From positions 1-16,392 of the forward strand of contig JAJZRZ010000012.1 of NCBI GenBank assembly GCA_021850085.1: 16,392 bases of DNA, read 5' to 3'. Source of the stretch: Actinomycetes bacterium. Its GTDB lineage: Bacteria > Actinomycetota > Coriobacteriia > Anaerosomatales > Anaerosomataceae. Shown piece by piece: positions 13,277-16,392 of the stretch. Each line of letters opens with the position of its first letter. Position 1 is the stretch's first letter. Both the position numbers and the translations under genes were made by a program. The notes under the pieces are model-generated. The model was given only the letters and a program-made list of their open reading frames with translations. It ran no database searches and was not told the DNA's origin.

Positions 13277-14516
13277 GAGCACACATCAATCGCGCAAAGC
13301 CGACAGAGGGGCAGGCTTGGACATCTTCCAGAAGGCGTTGGACTTCACTGAAGCACGCGTCGCCCGCGAGTCAGGCTACTACCCGTATTTCAAAGTGATC
13401 GAGTCCGAGTCCGATTCGCGGGTACTCGTGGACGGACGCGAGCTCGTGATGCTCGGCTCGAACAACTACCTCGGTCTCACGACCCACCCGCATGTACGCG
13501 AACGAGCAGCCGAGGCGCTGGCACGGTACGGCACGTCGTGCACCGGCTCGAGGCTGCTCAACGGCAACCTCGACATCCACGAACAGCTCGAGCACCGACT
13601 CGCGGAGTTCGTGGGCAAAGAGGCGTGTCTGGTCTTCTCCACCGGTTTCGGCGCGAACATCGGCACTATCTCGGCTGTGGTGGGCAGGCACGACACGGTC
13701 GTGATCGACAAGGACGACCACGCGAGCATCTACGACGGCTGCAAGCTCTCGTACGGCAAGGTGGAGCGCTTCGAGCACAACGACGTCGCAAGTCTGCGCG
13801 CCGCGCTCGAGCGCGCGAGCGGCAACGGCAACGGGCACGGAGGCATGCTCGTCGTGGTGGACGGAGTCTTTTCGATGGAGGGCGACATCGCGCCGCTTCC
13901 CGAGATGATCCCGGTCCTGAAGGAGTTCGGCGCGCGCCTGATGGTCGACGACGCGCACGCCTCGGGCGTACTCGGCCCGAAAGGGGATGGCACCGCGGCC
14001 CACTTCGGCGTCACGAAAGACGCGGACCTCATCATGGGCACGTTCTCCAAGAGCTTCGCCTCCCTCGGCGGCTTCATCGCGGGCGACGCTCTCGTGATCG
14101 ACTTCATCAAGCACAATTCGCGACCCTTCATCTTCTCGGCGGCCATGGCGCCGCCCTCGGTGGGGGCCTGCCTCGGCGCACTCGACGTCATGGAGGCCGA
14201 GCCTCGGCACCGTGAGCGCCTCTGGGAGATCGTGCGGATGATGCAGCGTGGCTACCGCGAGCTCGGCTTCAACACCGGGACGAGCGAGACACCGGTGATC
14301 CCGATCATCCTGGGCGACGAGATGCTCGTGTTCGAGTTCTGGCGCCGCCTGCTCGAAGCCGGCATCTTCGTGAACCCAGTGCGTCCCCCCGCCGTGCCGC
14401 AGGGGCGTGCGCTGCTGCGCACGAGCTACATGGCCACGCACACGGACGCGCAGATGGAGTTCGTTCTCGAGACGTTCGGGCGCATCGGCCGCGAGCTCGG
14501 TGTGCTGCAGGTGTAG
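13275..14516 (+). CDS. spt: Alpha-oxoamine synthase, most like bacterial serine palmitoyltransferase
   Basis: A PLP enzyme that condenses an amino acid with an acyl-CoA or acyl-ACP. The length is 413 residues from ATG 13275; ATG 13242 and TTG 13317 (with a better ribosome site) are in-frame alternatives. Motifs: YYPYFKVIES, GSNNYLGLTTHP, YGTSCTGSRLLNGNLDIHEQ, VFSTGFGANIGTISA, DDHASIYDG, VVVDGVFSMEGDIAPLPE, VDDAHASG (Asp225, His228) and the PLP lysine Lys259 in GTFSKSFAS. The phrases YPYF, GSRLLNG-LDIH, HND and GVFSMEGD follow, as I recall it, the Bacteroides serine palmitoyltransferase pattern more closely than 2-amino-3-ketobutyrate CoA ligase (which has RFICGT) or AONS. No biotin or threonine-catabolic genes are near; a CDP-alcohol phosphatidyltransferase and acyltransferase are. 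The substrate is therefore inferred. It converges with the next gene, with no base between the stops. Confidence 0.85.
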   Translation: MSTHQSRKADRGAGLDIFQKALDFTEARVARESGYYPYFKVIESESDSRVLVDGRELVMLGSNNYLGLTTHPHVRERAAEALARYGTSCTGSRLLNGNLDIHEQLEHRLAEFVGKEACLVFSTGFGANIGTISAVVGRHDTVVIDKDDHASIYDGCKLSYGKVERFEHNDVASLRAALERASGNGNGHGGMLVVVDGVFSMEGDIAPLPEMIPVLKEFGARLMVDDAHASGVLGPKGDGTAAHFGVTKDADLIMGTFSKSFASLGGFIAGDALVIDFIKHNSRPFIFSAAMAPPSVGACLGALDVMEAEPRHRERLWEIVRMMQRGYRELGFNTGTSETPVIPIILGDEMLVFEFWRRLLEAGIFVNPVRPPAVPQGRALLRTSYMATHTDAQMEFVLETFGRIGRELGVLQV

Positions 14517-15146
14517 CTATTCGGCGGACGCCTCGGCACGCGCGGGGCGTCGGGCGACGAGCACCACGATGACCAGCACCCCGAGGGCGAGCGACCCGAC
14601 CATGCCGAGAAAACCGAGGATGTAGGCAGGATCGCCCGAGCTGAAGACCGGGCTGTCGGGGTGGAACAGGTTCGGCAGCGCGAGGATCATGAACCACAAC
14701 GAGGCCGCCAGCAGCGCATCGAGCGCAGCGGGAACCTTGGGATCGTCGGCGATCAGCTGGCCCGCGAGCACGACCACCGAGCCGGCGAGCACGCCGAAGG
14801 TCATCAGCAGCCTCGGCTCGTTCCACAAGATCCCGCCCCAGATGAGCTGCATCGACAGCACGCCGAGCACCGTGTTCACCGTCCACAAGGGAATCGAGAT
14901 CCACCGCAGCGCCTGCCCCCAGCGCACCGTGCCGGACGCGCCGAGCACGTAGGCGATGCCGAGGAGCCCGGCGAGCGTGAAGGTGCCCATGTTCACCCAG
15001 GTGGCCGCGCCGTGGAACATCGCGAAGCGCACGATGGCGCCGAGGCGCGCGTCGGGCGGGACGCTCATCACCGCTGCCGCGCACGCAAGCGCGGCGAGCG
15101 GGATGCATGCGAGAAGGATCGAGCGGGACTTCGCGGGAAGCGACAC
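14517..15146 (-). CDS. Six-helix membrane protein of unknown function
   Basis: A 209-residue protein starting at GTG 15146-15144, with GAGG seven bases upstream and four bases after the stop of the CDP-alcohol phosphatidyltransferase; the frame is open further upstream but that part overlaps the neighbour and reads as non-coding. I see about six hydrophobic segments, near residues 9-28, 49-71, 80-104, 112-132, 138-160 and 176-199. Notable conserved-looking phrases are FAMFHGAATWVNMGTFTLAG, LRWISIPLWTVNTVLG, IWGGILWNEPRLLMTFGVL and ALPNLFHPD. The two histidines in membrane-edge positions and the W-rich loops recall heme-handling membrane proteins of the CcsA/CcmC sort, but I cannot support that. 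The context suggests a lipid-related or envelope role. The C-terminus is charged (ARRPARAEASAE). Confidence 0.8.
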   Translation of the reverse strand: MSLPAKSRSILLACIPLAALACAAAVMSVPPDARLGAIVRFAMFHGAATWVNMGTFTLAGLLGIAYVLGASGTVRWGQALRWISIPLWTVNTVLGVLSMQLIWGGILWNEPRLLMTFGVLAGSVVVLAGQLIADDPKVPAALDALLAASLWFMILALPNLFHPDSPVFSSGDPAYILGFLGMVGSLALGVLVIVVLVARRPARAEASAE

Positions 15147-15150
15147 GGCG

Positions 15151-15888
15151 CTACCTCGCCTCCTCGGCCAGCCGTCGCGCGTGTTGCCACGAGGAGACGA
15201 GGAACACCCCGCCCAGCGCGATGGAGAGCGCGACGCCGATGATATCGAAGGGCTTGAGCCCCCAAGCCAGCTCGTCGAGGAACCACGGGCGGGCAAGAAG
15301 CAGGCCGTCGAGGATGATCGCCGTGTTCACCATCATGATGATCGCACGCAGCTCGGTGGGCCCGAACTTCCCGTAGCTGATGCGGAACACGCCGTCGACC
15401 GCCGTGCGCACGTACACGTGCACGCTCATGAGCAGGTAGCCGATGAGCGCGAAGGCGGCGATCTCGAGGTCGAGGTACGGCGAAAGCCCGATACCGACGA
15501 TGATCAGGAACTCGTTCACCGCGTCTACGGTGTGGTCGATGTAGAAGCCGAACTTGGGCCGCTCGATCTTGCGATGGCGCGCGAGCGTGCCGTCGAGACT
15601 GTCGCCGTACCAGTTGATGATGAGACCGGCGTTCACCGCGAGCAGCCACAGCACGTTCTGGCCCGAAAGCCAGTATCCGAAGAAGCACAGCAGCGAGCCG
15701 ACGACCCCGATCGCGGTCAGGCGATCGGGCGTGATCCACTCGGGCGAGTGTGTGGCAAGCCACCGCAGTGCGGGACGCTCGAGCGGACCGAGCAGCATGT
15801 CGTTCTCGCGCGTGTGCTGCTTGATGTCGGTCAGGCCGGAGGCCTCCTTCTCGGGGACGGGTGCTGGTTTCGGCGCGGTGGTGTCCAT
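15151..15888 (-). CDS. CDP-alcohol phosphatidyltransferase family membrane enzyme
   Basis: A 245-residue membrane enzyme that swaps CMP on a CDP-linked lipid or alcohol for another alcohol. The catalytic signature is present: D96-x2-D99-G100-x2-A103-R104, then G114, D118 and D122 (DSLDGTLARHRKIERPK followed by GFYIDHTVD). There are nine residues between Arg104 and Gly114, where eight is usual. Hydrophobic segments lie at about 57-75, 78-95, 125-150, 180-200 and 212-235. The ATG at 15888 has GAGGTG six bases upstream. Whether it makes a glycerophospholipid, an inositol lipid or a sphingolipid headgroup cannot be read from the sequence. Its stop is four bases before the membrane-protein start, and the preceding acyltransferase fragment ends three bases upstream, so the three probably form one operon. 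Confidence 0.9.
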   Translation of the reverse strand: MDTTAPKPAPVPEKEASGLTDIKQHTRENDMLLGPLERPALRWLATHSPEWITPDRLTAIGVVGSLLCFFGYWLSGQNVLWLLAVNAGLIINWYGDSLDGTLARHRKIERPKFGFYIDHTVDAVNEFLIIVGIGLSPYLDLEIAAFALIGYLLMSVHVYVRTAVDGVFRISYGKFGPTELRAIIMMVNTAIILDGLLLARPWFLDELAWGLKPFDIIGVALSIALGGVFLVSSWQHARRLAEEAR

Positions 15889-15891
15889 CTG

Positions 15892-16053
15892 TCACACCTC
15901 ATCTTCCGGGATGGCGACTTCGGGCCATACGACATGGGGCATCGCCCACTGCTCGCGGTACTCGGAGATCCAACGCTCGGCTGGGGCAAGGCAGCGCTCG
16001 GCGTTGGCGCACAGCACCTCGGGAACAGCCCTCTCCCCCTCCATCGCGATGGG
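15892..16053 (-). CDS. C-terminal fragment, probable LpxL/PatA-family lysophospholipid acyltransferase
   Basis: About 53 codons read open on the minus strand up to the stop TGA at 15894-15892. The end of the peptide, AERWISEYREQWAMPHVVWPE, resembles the C-terminus of lauroyl/KDO2-lipid-IV-A-type acyltransferases and their actinobacterial PatA relatives, where a helix ends in 'PEQW...H..W'. Such enzymes move acyl chains to a lipid or lipid-glycan. The codon usage is GC-rich like its neighbours. The rest of the gene is missing because different sequence begins near 16050. Only three bases separate it from the phosphatidyltransferase start. The family call is from a short segment and is tentative; that this is a real gene end is more secure. 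Confidence 0.5.
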   Translation of the reverse strand, partial: PIAMEGERAVPEVLCANAERCLAPAERWISEYREQWAMPHVVWPEVAIPEDEV

Positions 16054-16056
16054 ATC
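16045..16056. other. Sequence junction (chimeric join or recombination point)
   Basis: Two truncated genes of opposite strand meet here tail-in: the minus-strand acyltransferase C-terminus to the left and the plus-strand M20 peptidase C-terminus to the right. Base composition changes at the same place, from GC-rich coding to sequence with GATTTTAGTTATTAT and GAAAAAATA. The exact base cannot be fixed because both readings stay plausible through about GCGATGGGATCC. Confidence 0.7.
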
Positions 16057-16243
16057 CGAGGATTTTAGTTATTATGGCGAAAAAATACCCGCCGTGTTTG
16101 GCATGCTTGGCATCAGCGATCCGGCCAAGGGAACCGATAAGCCTCATCACTCGCCGCATTTCAACTCGGGCGATGATCAGCTGGCCAAAGGCGCTTCGCT
16201 TCTTGCCGGATTCGCGCTGAACTACCTCGCTTCCAAAAAATGA
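16049..16243 (+). pseudogene. C-terminal fragment of an M20-family peptidase/amidohydrolase
   Basis: The plus-strand frame reads MGSEDFSYYGEKIPAVFGMLG, then HHSPHFNSGDDQLAKGASLL and ends NYLASKK with a TGA at 16241-16243. In M20 metallopeptidases and amidohydrolases (hippurate hydrolase, IAA-amino acid hydrolase types) the same order occurs: a SEDF(S/A)YY motif holding a metal-ligand glutamate, a short glycine loop, then HSP.F...D..L with a metal-ligand histidine about 30 residues later. Only about 64 residues of a protein normally near 400 residues are present. There is no start or upstream portion: the bases to the left belong to the acyltransferase on the other strand. Codons such as AGT, TAT, AAA and ATA are unlike the rest of the window. 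It is either a gene fragment in the genome or a foreign contig end joined in assembly. Confidence 0.8.
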
Positions 16244-16252
16244 CGTGTGGGC

Positions 16253-16280
16253 GCGCGTATGGGAATTTAAAAATACGCGC
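16253..16280. repeat. Inverted repeat after the M20 fragment
   Basis: GCGCGTAT (16253-16260) and ATACGCGC (16273-16280) form a perfect eight-pair stem around a 12-base AT-rich loop. It starts ten bases after the M20 stop, where a terminator would be expected, but CTCTCAC rather than a U-run follows. Confidence 0.45.
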
Positions 16281-16284
16281 CTCT

Positions 16285-16296
16285 CACAAATTTGTG
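16285..16296. repeat. Perfect 12-bp palindrome
   Basis: CACAAATTTGTG is self-complementary with no spacer. It lies just ahead of two in-frame ATGs (16299 and 16305) that open a frame running off the window end, so it may be an operator. The open frame (beginning MNKPRQGATFIYAQARK) is too short to judge as a gene, and I see nothing else recognisable in 16297-16392. Confidence 0.4.
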
Positions 16297-16392
16297 GAAT
16301 GCCGATGAATAAGCCTCGTCAAGGGGCAACGTTCATTTATGCCCAGGCGCGAAAGGCGCGGCGCTCTGTTGGCCTGCGATTTTCTTTTCTTG

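Noticed and set aside
15147..15296. N-terminal extension of the six-helix membrane protein
   Set aside because: It overlaps the phosphatidyltransferase coding region and reads as Ser/Arg-rich off-frame peptide; GTG 15146 has GAGG in the right place.
15554..16048. Plus-strand open frame joined to the M20 fragment
   Set aside because: Up to about 16048 it is the antisense of the phosphatidyltransferase and acyltransferase genes. Only the part from the MGSEDF motif onward resembles a protein family.
1..16392. CRISPR arrays, tRNA or rRNA genes, transposases, phage genes or a defence system
   Set aside because: No regularly spaced repeats, tRNA-like cloverleaf, rRNA segments, transposase motifs or defence-type domains were seen on either strand by eye.

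Overview
The window is GC-rich, tightly packed bacterial DNA from what looks like an anaerobic, corrinoid-dependent actinobacterium, possibly of the Coriobacteriia/Anaerosomatales type. That placement is inferred from gene content, high GC and frequent GTG starts, not from a marker gene. Supporting content is a class III (oxygen-sensitive, glycyl-radical) ribonucleotide reductase, a ferredoxin:thioredoxin-reductase catalytic domain, and many B12 genes.

Layout. (1) 1-1582, minus strand: a thiol-redox group with a small two-helix membrane protein, a glutaredoxin, a fusion of an FTR catalytic chain with a Rieske domain, and a thioredoxin-like lipoprotein cut by the window edge. (2) 1737-2498: a YycJ/WalJ-type metallo-beta-lactamase-fold nuclease. 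(3) 2533-5657: a promoter, possible NrdR boxes and a cobalamin riboswitch, then nrdD and nrdG. (4) 5666-7731, minus strand: cbiB/cobD and a threonine-phosphate decarboxylase-like gene, which together build and attach the aminopropanol arm of cobalamin. (5) 7778-9122: an ECF-type sigma factor behind a promoter overlapped by a perfect 17-bp palindrome, then a single-pass membrane protein that may be its partner. (6) 9141-13247, minus strand: promoter, second cobalamin riboswitch with a terminator/antiterminator, then btuF-btuC-btuD-cobO for corrinoid import and adenosylation. (7) 13275-16053: a serine-palmitoyltransferase-like enzyme converging on a lipid-type group on the minus strand (six-helix membrane protein, CDP-alcohol phosphatidyltransferase, and the C-terminus of a probable LpxL-family acyltransferase). 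(8) about 16050-16392: a sudden change to more AT-rich sequence carrying the C-terminal end of an M20 peptidase on the plus strand. This truncates the acyltransferase and looks like a chimeric join or a recent recombination point.

How the parts fit. Two B12 riboswitches give one logic. When adenosylcobalamin is plentiful the cell should shut down corrinoid import and adenosylation (btuFCD-cobO). It should also shut down the B12-independent class III reductase, presumably because a B12-dependent class II reductase is encoded elsewhere. Most interesting points: the FTR-Rieske fusion in a thiol-redox operon, riboswitch control of nrdDG, the unassigned C-terminal domain on BtuD, the possible sphingoid-lipid cluster, and the junction near 16050.
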